From the NCBI GenBank assembly GCA_018818065.1, contig JAHISV010000008.1, forward strand, positions 248,001-312,000: a stretch of 64,000 bases of DNA, read 5' to 3'. The stretch's first letter is position 1. Each line of letters begins with the position of its first letter. Positions 27,433 to 35,477 of this stretch are shown here, piece after piece. The stretch comes from Bacteroidota bacterium. GTDB taxonomy: Bacteria > Bacteroidota > Ignavibacteria > Ignavibacteriales > Melioribacteraceae. A program made the position numbers and the translations under genes. The notes under the pieces are model-generated. The model saw nothing but the letters and a program-made list of their open reading frames with translations. It made no database searches and was not told the DNA's origin.

Positions 27433-27443
27433 ACAGCTTTCTC

Positions 27444-28172
27444 CTAGATTAAACTTTGGTAATTAAATTCAGTGTTTTGTTTTTGAAAAGATTTTTCATT
27501 GCTCACAATCGGGTAGAAGCTCTGCCATCCACTTTCGATTGCTTTGTTGATTACGTCTATGATATTCTGCCCGTCAGCTTTGAGTATGATTAATTTTTTC
27601 AGCTGTTGATTCATGGCTTGTGGTGTTAATGGTTTCTTCATCGCCTTCCTGTGTTCGCTCCATTCCTGAAATGCCTCCTTAAAACCATCTACTTCACATA
27701 ACTCTTCTGGTAAGGAATTAGTCCCAACTTCTATTTCTTTTATAATTTTCTTCTTTCTTTTATGGGCCCGAGCTAAGGGAATACTAGAATTATCAATCTC
27801 CGAATTAAAGCATCCTCCTATATCGAACATGGTAGTGCCAGTATGTTGATCAGCCTCCGATTCGTCGTTGCCAAAAAAGATAGATTGATTTAATTCTAAC
27901 ATTCTCGCACGAGATCCTTTGCGCTCTTCAACAACGTTGACAAGCTTTTTGTCAATTATTACTTTTAAGGCTTCCGATATGCGAGGAGGTTTTGTGTTTA
28001 ATACTCTTGCAAGAAAACCCAATGAAAATCGATAACTGTTCCTATTGAATCCTAGTGTATATCTTAGAAGGACTAAGAGAACGCGCAATTGTAATCCACT
28101 TATATTCATCTCGAAAAGTTTTTCCAAAATATAATGTGGGACTTTTGTATAGCCGTGTTGATCATAATTCAT
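27444..28172 (-). CDS. Phage replication protein O-like (winged-helix initiator)
   Basis: 242 aa. Residues 1-95 have the phage O N-terminal pattern: YTKVPHYILEKLFEMNISG, LLRYTLGFNRNSYRFSLGFLA and SEALKVIIDKKLV, a winged helix that binds origin repeats. A linker with a basic patch (RAHKRKKKIIKEIE) follows near 135, then a C-terminal domain with FKEAFQEWSEHRKAMKKPLT and GWQSFYPI, seen in DnaD/O proteins that hand over the helicase. Ends 11 nt before the DnaB-like gene on the same strand. It supports self-directed replication of the element. Confidence 0.88.
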   Translation of the reverse strand: MNYDQHGYTKVPHYILEKLFEMNISGLQLRVLLVLLRYTLGFNRNSYRFSLGFLARVLNTKPPRISEALKVIIDKKLVNVVEERKGSRARMLELNQSIFFGNDESEADQHTGTTMFDIGGCFNSEIDNSSIPLARAHKRKKKIIKEIEVGTNSLPEELCEVDGFKEAFQEWSEHRKAMKKPLTPQAMNQQLKKLIILKADGQNIIDVINKAIESGWQSFYPIVSNEKSFQKQNTEFNYQSLI

Positions 28173-28173
28173 A

Positions 28174-28422
28174 TTAATCTTTCCGGTTTTCTTTGTAGAT
28201 AAACTTGGATATATACTTTTTCAAAATATTCCCCTCATCGACCCTCTTGATTAACATTTTTTTTCGCTCTTCGTAAAGATTATATTGCGATTTATTGATA
28301 CATTGTCTTTGGACCTGTTCGAGTAAACCAATAACTTTTACTAGTGACATTTGTGAAATTTTAATTGTCTCAAGATCCGAACTCAGTTCCATTTTAGAAT
28401 ATTCCCTCATTATCTTCTCCAT
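28174..28422 (-). CDS. Hypothetical small helical protein
   Basis: 82 aa, basic and helical, no membrane segment (for example KVIGLLEQVQRQCINKSQYN). No family recognised. It sits between the two HTH genes and the O-like gene, with 1 nt to the next gene, so the two are probably co-translated. The start may be the second Met (MREYSKMELSS) rather than the first. It could be a regulator or replication helper; nothing in the sequence decides. Confidence 0.65.
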   Translation of the reverse strand: MEKIMREYSKMELSSDLETIKISQMSLVKVIGLLEQVQRQCINKSQYNLYEERKKMLIKRVDEGNILKKYISKFIYKENRKD

Positions 28423-28441
28423 AATTTTTGTTGTAATTTTT

Positions 28442-28714
28442 TTAATTATTTAGCTTTAGTAAGTCTCGCTTACTGTAAAAAACTTTCCTGCCAATTTTCT
28501 TGTAGCTAACTTTTTTCTCTTTCCTCCATGTCCACAGGGTTACTGGGCTGACCTTCAACATTAAACAAGCTTGCTTCTGTGATAGCAGCTCATCAGCCTC
28601 ATTTTGACTTGCAATGTTTTGTGGCAGCATTTCCAAGAGGACATCTCGTAAAGCAGATTCAATAAGAGTTTTCAACTCACACTGATTAATTTCCAACATC
28701 CTAAATTCTTTCAT
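28442..28714 (-). CDS. Excisionase/MerR-like helix-turn-helix protein (second of two)
   Basis: 90 aa. The C-terminal half has LSQKQACLMLKVSPVTLWTWRKEKKVSYKKIG (a stretch read in two parts: LSQKQACLMLKV and SPVTLWTWRK), the winged-HTH pattern of excisionases (HTH_17). The N-terminal half is acidic and helical. Start ATG overlaps the stop of the upstream HTH gene by one base (TAATG), showing translational coupling. It may bend the att sites for excision or control the element's replication genes, as AlpA/Xis-like proteins do. Confidence 0.85.
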   Translation of the reverse strand: MKEFRMLEINQCELKTLIESALRDVLLEMLPQNIASQNEADELLSQKQACLMLKVSPVTLWTWRKEKKVSYKKIGRKVFYSKRDLLKLNN

Positions 28715-28905
28715 TATTGATTCCGAATCTCGATTTCGCCAGATCTGACAAACTCATCCAAATCTTCCTTTTTGAAAAGAACAACCTTGCCATTTGGTTT
28801 GGAGTACTTGATTTTCTTTTCAAAGATCAACTTGTAGATTGTGTTTATTGAGATACCAAGGTAAGATGCTGCCTCTTTAGGCCGCATATAACTATAAAAA
28901 TTCAT
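28714..28905 (-). CDS. Excisionase-like helix-turn-helix protein (first of two)
   Basis: 63 aa, nearly all one HTH_17 domain: YMRPKEAASYLGISINTIY followed by KYSKPNGKVVLFKKEDLDEF. Such small proteins are excisionases or AlpA-like activators of integrative elements. Start and stop are coupled with neighbours by TAATG junctions on both sides. A good ribosome site (GGAGGT) is upstream. Together with the following HTH gene it forms the regulatory core of the element. Confidence 0.88.
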   Translation of the reverse strand: MNFYSYMRPKEAASYLGISINTIYKLIFEKKIKYSKPNGKVVLFKKEDLDEFVRSGEIEIRNQ

Positions 28906-29129
28906 TACACCTCCAATACTTTTTGTTCACAAAAGCCAGAGTAAAGAATTATCCAATAGTTTGTTGTATTGTTTTTGTCATTATTATTCGTAGTTGGTAT
29001 TTTATTGTTTTCTTTTAATTTTTGATGAAGAATGATTATTGATCTTACTAGAGGAATTTTCTTTTGCTTCAGATCATTTATCCTGATCCGAACTTCTGGG
29101 ATCATAAAATCTTTTAATTGAATTTCCAT
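28905..29129 (-). CDS. Hypothetical small basic protein
   Basis: 74 aa. A ribosome site (GGAG) lies 5 nt upstream of the start. The sequence begins MEIQLKDFMIPEVRIRIND, has a basic middle and an Asn-rich linker (KIPTTNNNDKNNTTN) and ends with YSGFCEQKVLEV. No family recognised. It is the first gene of the HTH-replication operon and shares a TAATG junction with the next gene, so it may be a leader or small regulator. Confidence 0.6.
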   Translation of the reverse strand: MEIQLKDFMIPEVRIRINDLKQKKIPLVRSIIILHQKLKENNKIPTTNNNDKNNTTNYWIILYSGFCEQKVLEV

Positions 29130-29251
29130 TTTTGCTCCGTAACGTAAAGAAAAACATTTATGCTTCGGTGCAAAGATGATTTATCCAAACAAGAAATGTA
29201 AAGTGGAGAAACGGCGATTCTCTGGTAGGAATTTTATTTAGTAAAACAATT

Positions 29252-29941
29252 TCATTTAGAGGATTTAGATTTTCTATCTAATGGACTGTAAATGGGCAAT
29301 TCTTTCTTATTGTATTTTAAATACTTTCTAAAACTGTCCTCAAGTTTTTCACAGTTTTCTATATTATCTTCTTTGCAGATTATTCTTACAGCTGCGTAGA
29401 CAGATATTTTTTCGGCATGTACTGCCTGTATAATTCGATTATATCTTTTATACACTGGATTGTCTTTTTTCAAGCGACTATTTTGACTGTTCCGTTGACT
29501 TATGAACAATTGATTATCATTATATCTCTTTAAAATTTTCTTAAGTTCTTTTGTGTTATTATTTAATACCTGTTTTATGGTCAAGGGAAACAATAATAAT
29601 GTCGTCTCAATATCTTCAGTGAAAATTTTCAATTCTCTTTTATTAGGATCAATATTATACTCCAAAAATTCGGCTATTCTGTTTTCCGCATAATTAATTA
29701 ATATCTGCTTAACAAGATCTTTAATATTTGCGATTACTGAATCTTCTTTATTTTTTCTTTGGTTTTGATGGTTAAAGTTGGTTTCCTTAACATCCTTCGA
29801 TGCCCTATTAACTGTATCTCGACTTTGTTTCTCTTTTATATCATTTGACTGAAGTCCATTCCATATCATTTCATATTTTTCTAACAGAACAGGGATAATT
29901 TTATCTATTTCCGCGTGCCCGTATTTTAAATAAGACCTCAT
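29252..29941 (-). CDS. Hypothetical basic protein with C-terminal HTH-like segment
   Basis: 229 aa. The N-terminal part is helical, an Asn/Lys/Gln-rich linker follows near 55-80, and a central helical section (VKQILINYAENRIAEFLEYN) leads to a basic C-terminus. NPVYKRYNRIIQAVHAEKISVYAAVRIICKE, read as RIIQAVHAEKISVYAA near residue 175, resembles HTH segments of the type seen in replication or packaging proteins. No family recognised. It lies upstream of the HTH operon and 122 nt away, and is followed upstream by the AbiE pair. DNA binding is likely from charge. Confidence 0.6.
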   Translation of the reverse strand: MRSYLKYGHAEIDKIIPVLLEKYEMIWNGLQSNDIKEKQSRDTVNRASKDVKETNFNHQNQRKNKEDSVIANIKDLVKQILINYAENRIAEFLEYNIDPNKRELKIFTEDIETTLLLFPLTIKQVLNNNTKELKKILKRYNDNQLFISQRNSQNSRLKKDNPVYKRYNRIIQAVHAEKISVYAAVRIICKEDNIENCEKLEDSFRKYLKYNKKELPIYSPLDRKSKSSK

Positions 29942-30098
29942 AACATCATCCGATAAAGTTTATGGCATTTCATGAATCTTCAGATTAGAAAATTACAAAT
30001 TTTTCGAGTAAATTGGTCATGGCATAACGTGCATGGGAAGCTAAAATAATCCCAACGAGTTTAGAATTGTGAGTAATAATTACGATGTCCATTTAATT

Positions 30099-31019
30099 TC
30101 AACATAACTCAAACAGTTTAAGCAGCTTATTGTAGGCTGTCATATGAGTTTTTTCAATCATTCGATTTATGTTCTCAAGTTTCCATTTTACTGAAGGTAA
30201 ATCTCTGGTATGTTGAATTTCGAACAGATCCCAATCCGGAGTACCCATTTTAAAAGAAAGTATAAATTCTTTTTCCTTTGATGTGAGACTGCTGTTTAGT
30301 TTTGATATTAATTTTTCTCTAACAGCAATTAATTCCTCCAAGGTAACAGCTTCTTCGGTCATACCTGAAAATTCCAAATTATAAGGACTGGCAATATCTA
30401 ACTTGTTTGGATTGAGCATTTCCGCAATAGGTCTGTTATGGCTAAGCAAATAAACAATAAATGCCTTGCGGGTTTTTTCACTGATCCCTTCATTCTCCTG
30501 TAAAAGCTTTATATCAAAAAGGTCTCTGGGATGTTGTCTATCAAGAGCGGCACATATCTTTCCGGCATACAAATCTTCAAATGAGAGCGTTTGGGTAGCC
30601 ATTGTTAATTCAAATACTTCTTCCGCCTTTTTACATAATTGCACCTCTACCGGATCAAAAACGCTTCCTCTGATAATTGTATTTACTTCAATTTTTATTG
30701 TGGCATCACCCAATGACACAAGGAGCCCACTGAGATTCGATGAATTTTTCGTTCCCCTATCGACAACTCGGGCGTTTGGTAACAATTTTAATATTCTTTC
30801 CTTTATGATCAGCAACTCATCACTTATGGATCTGAGCGATTCCTCCCTTTCAAGAAGCGGCAGAAAAACCAAGTCAATATCTACCGATAACCTTGGCATA
30901 TTACGAAAGAAAAAATTGATTGCAGTTCCCCCTTTAAGTGCAAATCTTTCACTTTTACTAATAATGGGCAAAACTCTTAATAGCAATTCCGCCTGTCTAT
31001 GGTAAGAATTATTCTTCAT
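30099..31019 (-). CDS. abiEii: AbiEii-type nucleotidyltransferase toxin
   Basis: 306-aa toxin of a type IV toxin-antitoxin and abortive-infection system; on phage attack it stops growth by a nucleotidyl transfer to RNA or tRNA. The DUF1814/AbiEii signature is seen near residues 22-60: SERFALKGGTAINFFF and LPRLSVDIDLVFL (GGT and the metal-binding D-x-D). Further on LSFEDLYAGKICAALDRQHPRDLFDI is the typical conserved block with the K and D residues. The start overlaps the abiEi stop by 11 nt, as usual in AbiE operons. Both genes are in an element with no phage structural genes, so the pair looks like defence cargo. Confidence 0.93.
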   Translation of the reverse strand: MKNNSYHRQAELLLRVLPIISKSERFALKGGTAINFFFRNMPRLSVDIDLVFLPLLEREESLRSISDELLIIKERILKLLPNARVVDRGTKNSSNLSGLLVSLGDATIKIEVNTIIRGSVFDPVEVQLCKKAEEVFELTMATQTLSFEDLYAGKICAALDRQHPRDLFDIKLLQENEGISEKTRKAFIVYLLSHNRPIAEMLNPNKLDIASPYNLEFSGMTEEAVTLEELIAVREKLISKLNSSLTSKEKEFILSFKMGTPDWDLFEIQHTRDLPSVKWKLENINRMIEKTHMTAYNKLLKLFELC

Positions 31020-31761
31020 ATTCTTTTGGTACAGTTATATTAAATTTTTTATTTAGCTTTCCGTTTTTTACTATCATCCTTTTTCCAATTCCAAAATCTA
31101 TTTTATCAGTATTTAATTCCTTTACCCACTGGTGATTATGCTTTTCCGCCATCCACATAAATATCCTTTTTACTTTGATAGAGTTACAAGCCTGTAGTAA
31201 CTGCTGTACTTTCTTCACCCTAAGTGTGCTCATACCTTCAAATATTAAAAAAGCCTCAGAAAATGATTCCACCTTTGGGACTAAATACAATAATTCGAAT
31301 AAGGCTAATTCAGGTGATGATATTTTTATATTTATTTCACCCAGATTATATTCTGAGAAAAGATCTGATTTATCATAATCAAACAGATTTGTCTTTAGCG
31401 GTTCGATTTTACTTGTGAATTTTAACTCTCCAAACCATTTTGGCATCCGGTCTCCTCTATTTGCAAAAAGAGTAACTTTTTCTTCTTTACGCAAATAATG
31501 GGCATAACCTTTAAGAGTTAGAGCGGTTTTACCTCCTGGGTGCCAGTTTCCTATATCCCGAGCCTGAAGAGTATAAACAGCACCTTCCCAACCAACTGTA
31601 TCATTTTTTAATTTGTATGCTCCCTTGCTTACTAGCTCCAACCATCCACTGTTGGAATATACTTTCAATAACTCTGGAGAATACCCTGCCTTGATTAGCG
31701 ACTTTACTGTCTTAACAGTCCCTCGAGGCCAATGGCTTATTAATTGGTTTATTTTTGTCAT
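31009..31761 (-). CDS. abiEi: AbiEi-type antitoxin
   Basis: 250 aa. The N-terminal winged-HTH (about 1-60; IKAGYSPELLKVYSNSGW, LVSKGAYKLK) binds DNA and represses the operon. The C-terminal domain (YTLQARDIGNWHPGGKTAL..., SSPELALFELLYLVPKVESF) is the AbiEi antitoxin pattern. It counteracts the toxin from the overlapping downstream gene without direct tight binding in the studied cases. An 11-bp inverted repeat just upstream (31793-31828) is a likely self-repression operator. Start ATG at 31759-31761. Confidence 0.9.
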   Translation of the reverse strand: MTKINQLISHWPRGTVKTVKSLIKAGYSPELLKVYSNSGWLELVSKGAYKLKNDTVGWEGAVYTLQARDIGNWHPGGKTALTLKGYAHYLRKEEKVTLFANRGDRMPKWFGELKFTSKIEPLKTNLFDYDKSDLFSEYNLGEINIKISSPELALFELLYLVPKVESFSEAFLIFEGMSTLRVKKVQQLLQACNSIKVKRIFMWMAEKHNHQWVKELNTDKIDFGIGKRMIVKNGKLNKKFNITVPKEYEE

Positions 31762-31792
31762 TTTTCATGTATGTTTTGTTGGCATTTCGAAA

Positions 31793-31828
31793 CAAATATA
31801 AACCTAATTCAAATACAGTTTATATTTG
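31793..31828. promoter_or_regulatory. Inverted repeat upstream of abiEi, candidate operator
   Basis: CAAATATAAAC (31793-31803) and GTTTATATTTG (31818-31828), perfect 11-bp arms with 14 nt between. AbiEi antitoxins repress their operon through inverted repeats in the promoter. The minus strand also reads TATATTTG here, similar to the Bacteroidota -7 element TAnnTTTG. Confidence 0.55.
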
Positions 31829-31916
31829 CAGTGAATTATATATATATTATATGTAATAAGCAACATTTACAAACTATTTTTTGAAAATAGACTGTTAAGC
31901 ATAAGAAAAAAAAAAA

Positions 31917-33188
31917 TTAACTGCTTGCCGGTAACCTTACTAGTCGTAAAGAATTCTTATTCCAGGCTTTATTTATTTCGTCTTTTTTAACACTTTGGGT
32001 AATATCAACATACTTCTTGAATGTTTTATAGTTCTTATGTCCTGAAATCGTCATAATAATTTCTGCTTTCATACCCTTTAATAAGGATAGAGTAATGAAT
32101 GTTCTTCTGGCTGTGTGAACGGTTATAAATTCCCATTTCTCCCCAGTTCTTTCAACGGCCTTACTACCACTATATTGTGTTGTTTTCACAGCACTGTTAA
32201 TCTTAGCCTTCTGACAGACTTCTTTAATATACTTATTCAACTTTTGGTTAGATATAATTGGTAAAGGATGTTCATCGTCGGAATAACGGTCCAATATTTT
32301 CAAGGCACTATCGCTAAGTGGAATTTCCAGAATATCCCTGGTTTTATTTACCCTAAGGTGCCAAACCCCGTCAAGAATGTCCTCTCTGGTCACATTCACC
32401 AAATCTGTGAATCTACCACCAGTATAACAACCAAATACAAAAAGGTCTCGTGCTCTTTGTAGTCTCAGGTCATTGGACAAGTCCAACTCAGATAGTTTTG
32501 ATAATTCTTCTTCACTTAGGGTGACAATATCTACTTTATCCTCTTTTATCTTGAATTTTTTAAAATAAATAAAACCGTTAATCCCTCTATCATGGCTCCA
32601 ATTTAGAAAAACCTTCAGCAAGCCAATTAGTTTAAACGCACTATTGTTTTTCATCTTTTTATTTTGAATCAAATAAGTCAGAAATTTATCATAAAAGAGC
32701 AGGTCAATTTTTCGAAAAGAAAACCTAAACTTATTTTTTTCTCCAAATTCCAGTAAATGTTTTTTTAATGTATCAAATTTTCTAATGGAATCATGGCTCA
32801 TGTCCCTTTTCCTGGTCTCGATAAACATATCAAATGATTCAAAAAAGGTATAGACCTGCCTTTTGTATTTCCCAAACTCCTCCAACAAGATTTGCTCAAT
32901 ATCCTCATAATCAACTGTAGGATCTTGTGCAACGAATGTCCTATATATTTTTATTACCTCACTTTTGAAGCTAAGAAGGAAATCATTTAATTCCCTGGCT
33001 GCCGGGTCTTTTTTTAAGCCTTTTGTTACTGCTTGTTCAGTTGCCTTATCCCAATGTTCCGGATCAATCTTCTGTTTAGTGTTTAGAATAATTGTCCGTC
33101 CTTTTGAAATACCACGTATATAACAATAAATGGTTTTTTCGCGAGATTTAACATTTTTGTTTCGTTCAAGATAGAAGTGAATTGTCAT
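31917..33188 (-). CDS. int: Tyrosine recombinase/integrase of the element
   Basis: Site-specific recombinase, 423 aa from the ATG at 33186-33188; the open frame runs 23 codons further but the usual start of this family is MTIHFYLERNKN. Parts: N-terminal arm-DNA-binding domain (1-90), SAM-like core-binding domain (105-210), catalytic domain (about 220-415) with TGGRFTDLV (R), VNKTRDI (K), VHTARRTF (H..R), SGHKNYKTFKKYVDI (H and nucleophile Tyr). All catalytic residues are present. It lies directly beside the 3' end of ssrA, pointing away, as integrases of ssrA-targeting elements do. The shorter start leaves the TTCACAC arm-like repeats at 33229-33246 outside the coding region. Confidence 0.93.
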   Translation of the reverse strand: MTIHFYLERNKNVKSREKTIYCYIRGISKGRTIILNTKQKIDPEHWDKATEQAVTKGLKKDPAARELNDFLLSFKSEVIKIYRTFVAQDPTVDYEDIEQILLEEFGKYKRQVYTFFESFDMFIETRKRDMSHDSIRKFDTLKKHLLEFGEKNKFRFSFRKIDLLFYDKFLTYLIQNKKMKNNSAFKLIGLLKVFLNWSHDRGINGFIYFKKFKIKEDKVDIVTLSEEELSKLSELDLSNDLRLQRARDLFVFGCYTGGRFTDLVNVTREDILDGVWHLRVNKTRDILEIPLSDSALKILDRYSDDEHPLPIISNQKLNKYIKEVCQKAKINSAVKTTQYSGSKAVERTGEKWEFITVHTARRTFITLSLLKGMKAEIIMTISGHKNYKTFKKYVDITQSVKKDEINKAWNKNSLRLVRLPASS

Positions 33189-33228
33189 TATTCTAATTTT
33201 ATTTTTCGTGAAAATCAATATAATCATT

Positions 33229-33246
33229 TTCACACGTATTTCACAC
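33229..33246 (+). repeat. Right TTCACAC pair, candidate integrase arm site
   Basis: TTCACAC at 33229-33235 and 33240-33246, 11 bp start to start, followed by AAAA. Mirrors the pair at 25077-25094. About 120 bp separate it from the ssrA 3' end, where the core exchange would take place. Confidence 0.6.
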
Positions 33247-33290
33247 AAAATTTTCAAATAAATATAAATCCAGCTAAATCTCAGAAAGAC

Positions 33291-33316
33291 AAATAAGGCT
33301 TATTTCAGCCTTATTT
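33291..33316. terminator. Hairpin between integrase and tmRNA, possible ssrA terminator
   Basis: AAATAAGGCT (33291-33300) and AGCCTTATTT (33307-33316), perfect 10-bp arms, 6-nt loop. On the minus strand it follows the tmRNA 3' end by about 50 nt and is followed by the T-rich stretch TGTCTTTC; the stem itself starts with T-rich sequence. It could end the tmRNA transcript or control int. Confidence 0.5.
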
Positions 33317-33366
33317 AGAAACATTTGGTTAAATTAGATAAAGTAAGATATGGTTGGATTAAGCTT

Positions 33367-33723
<357 letters not shown>

Positions 33724-33792
33724 GGGGAACTGAGTAGTTAGTATTTAGATTTTAGTATCAAGAAATGAATTTTCTTAAAGTCTATTATCTAA

Positions 33793-33806
33793 TCCGCCGC
33801 GGCGGA
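33793..33806. repeat. GC-rich perfect palindrome downstream of the cobalamin adenosyltransferase gene
   Basis: TCCGCCGCGGCGGA, 14-bp perfect palindrome in an AT-rich gap between the adenosyltransferase stop and the tmRNA 5' end. It can form a strong stem but has no T tract. It may be a repeated extragenic palindrome or part of a transcript end. Confidence 0.45.
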
Positions 33807-33839
33807 CTAACATCCAAAATGAATAGCTTTTATACACCA

Positions 33840-34394
33840 CTACTGCATTGATTGTTTCTGCCATTCAACATCCGGTGTACCGGATTCAACATTGGCATAT
33901 CTCGCCAAAACAAATAATAAATCAGATAGGCGGTTCAAATATATGATAACTTCACTGCCAATATCAATTTCTTTTGAAAGTTTTACAACTTCCCGCTCAG
34001 CTCTGCGGCAGACAGTCCGGGCAAAATGGAGGTAGGATGAAGCTGTTGACCCACCAGGTAGTACAAAGTTTTTTAAGGCTGGTACTTTTGCATCCCACTC
34101 GTCAATGGTTTCCTCCAAAAAAGTAATCCCCTCTCCATCAACTCTAATTATCTCCCCTGAAGTTTTATCCATTGGAGTTGCAAGATCAGCACCCACATTA
34201 AATAGATCATTCTGCAATTGCATGATAAGATTTTTAAATTCTCCACCCTGAAGGTGTGAAGCAGCTATTCCAAGAATTGAATTTAACTCATCAACCGTAC
34301 CGTAGGAAGCAATTCTTAAATTATCTTTGCTTACTCTTTGACCACCAAAGAGTGAGGTTTCTCCTTTGTCGCCAGTTTTAGTATATATTTTCAT
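33840..34394 (-). CDS. PduO-type ATP:cob(I)alamin adenosyltransferase
   Basis: 184-aa enzyme that makes adenosylcobalamin by moving adenosyl from ATP to cob(I)alamin. Residues 3-40 have the ATP site pattern KIYTKTGDKGETSLFGGQ and SYGTVDELNSILG; VCRRAEREVVKLSK near 135 and IYLNRLSDLLFVLARY near 160 complete the family signature. The length is standard. The start overlaps the stop of the YgfZ-like gene by 4 nt (ATGA), so the two are translated together. A core gene; cytosolic trimer. Confidence 0.96.
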   Translation of the reverse strand: MKIYTKTGDKGETSLFGGQRVSKDNLRIASYGTVDELNSILGIAASHLQGGEFKNLIMQLQNDLFNVGADLATPMDKTSGEIIRVDGEGITFLEETIDEWDAKVPALKNFVLPGGSTASSYLHFARTVCRRAEREVVKLSKEIDIGSEVIIYLNRLSDLLFVLARYANVESGTPDVEWQKQSMQ

Positions 34395-35461
34395 AATACT
34401 ATTGGTAGCTTTTTTACAATAATCCTATTATCAGTCCCTGCAACAATTAATTCTTGTTCACTCACATTAAAAGCCTTCCGAATGTATGCGAGTCCGATTG
34501 TTTTATCAGATTCCTTCAAATCAAAATGACTTGTAATAATGCCTACAACTTCCCCCGAGTCATTTAAAAGATCAGTCTCACCATTAAGAGGAAGATTAGA
34601 AACAATTCCGGTTAAGTTGCGTTGCACCTTGTCATAAGTATCTAAGCGTGCTATTACCTCCTGTCCAATGTAGCAACCTTTATTAAGATTTACTTCACAT
34701 AGCAGATTTGCTTCATGCGGATTGTAACTGTCATTTAGTTCATTTGGATAAGCTGGAATTCCATTTTCTATCCTAAATCGAGAATAGGCATCTGAACCAA
34801 CAAACAACACATTAAATGCGCTAGTGTTATTTAGCAGAATATCGATGATTTTTTTGCCATATGAAACCGGCGAGAGCAACATAAATTTTTCAAGACCCGA
34901 GGGCTCGACTTGCTTAAAGAGAAAAAAGTGTACGTCTTCATGGGTTATTAAAGTAAGGTTGGAATCATTTACCTGTTCAATTGAATTGCCACAAAACATG
35001 GTTAAATAGGATTCCGCCTGTCTACCATAAAACTCCAGCATGCAATACTGTCCCCCAACCATTTCGGTTCGTATATCATCCATTACTATGTATTTTTCAA
35101 TCCAGCTAAGTATTCTCGTATCGCAACTGCAACTACTTATTAAAAGGTGTTTTCCTTCAAGTCCGACAAGAACTGTGCGGTCAATTATTCTTCCCTTTTC
35201 ATTTGTAAATATCGTCCCCTTAATTCCTGCAGTAGGCATATCAACAATTTTATTCGTTGAAAGTCTATTTAAAAACTCCAGAACATCTTTACCATAAAGA
35301 GCAATAACATTTCTATCGGATATATTTCTAATCCCAACACCATCTTTAAGTGCTTCGTACTCTTCATGTGTGGATGTAAAAGAGAGTATCCCCTCTTTTC
35401 CTGAAACGTGATCAGGATATTTCTCAACAATAATTCCATTTAAATCAAAAACATCAGTCAT
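34391..35461 (-). CDS. ygfZ: YgfZ/GcvT-like folate-binding protein
   Basis: 356-aa tetrahydrofolate-binding protein of the YgfZ/IBA57 group that aids repair and assembly of Fe-S enzymes. The mark is NKGCYIGQEVIARLDTYDKV near residues 240-260 (K-G-C-[YF]-x-G-Q-E). The N-terminal half has the aminomethyltransferase-like fold (GVGIRNISDRNVIALYGKDVLEFLNRLSTNKIV, quoted in two parts: GVGIRNISDR and LEFLNRLSTN). It is not the true glycine-cleavage T protein, which lacks this Cys motif. Coupled to the adenosyltransferase gene downstream; lies after a lipoprotein gene. Confidence 0.9.
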   Translation of the reverse strand: MTDVFDLNGIIVEKYPDHVSGKEGILSFTSTHEEYEALKDGVGIRNISDRNVIALYGKDVLEFLNRLSTNKIVDMPTAGIKGTIFTNEKGRIIDRTVLVGLEGKHLLISSCSCDTRILSWIEKYIVMDDIRTEMVGGQYCMLEFYGRQAESYLTMFCGNSIEQVNDSNLTLITHEDVHFFLFKQVEPSGLEKFMLLSPVSYGKKIIDILLNNTSAFNVLFVGSDAYSRFRIENGIPAYPNELNDSYNPHEANLLCEVNLNKGCYIGQEVIARLDTYDKVQRNLTGIVSNLPLNGETDLLNDSGEVVGIITSHFDLKESDKTIGLAYIRKAFNVSEQELIVAGTDNRIIVKKLPIVL

Positions 35462-35477
35462 ATATTTTTCTTTCTAT

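Noticed and set aside
30466..31005. 179-codon plus-strand frame opposite abiEii
   Set aside because: Antisense shadow of a gene with clear motifs.
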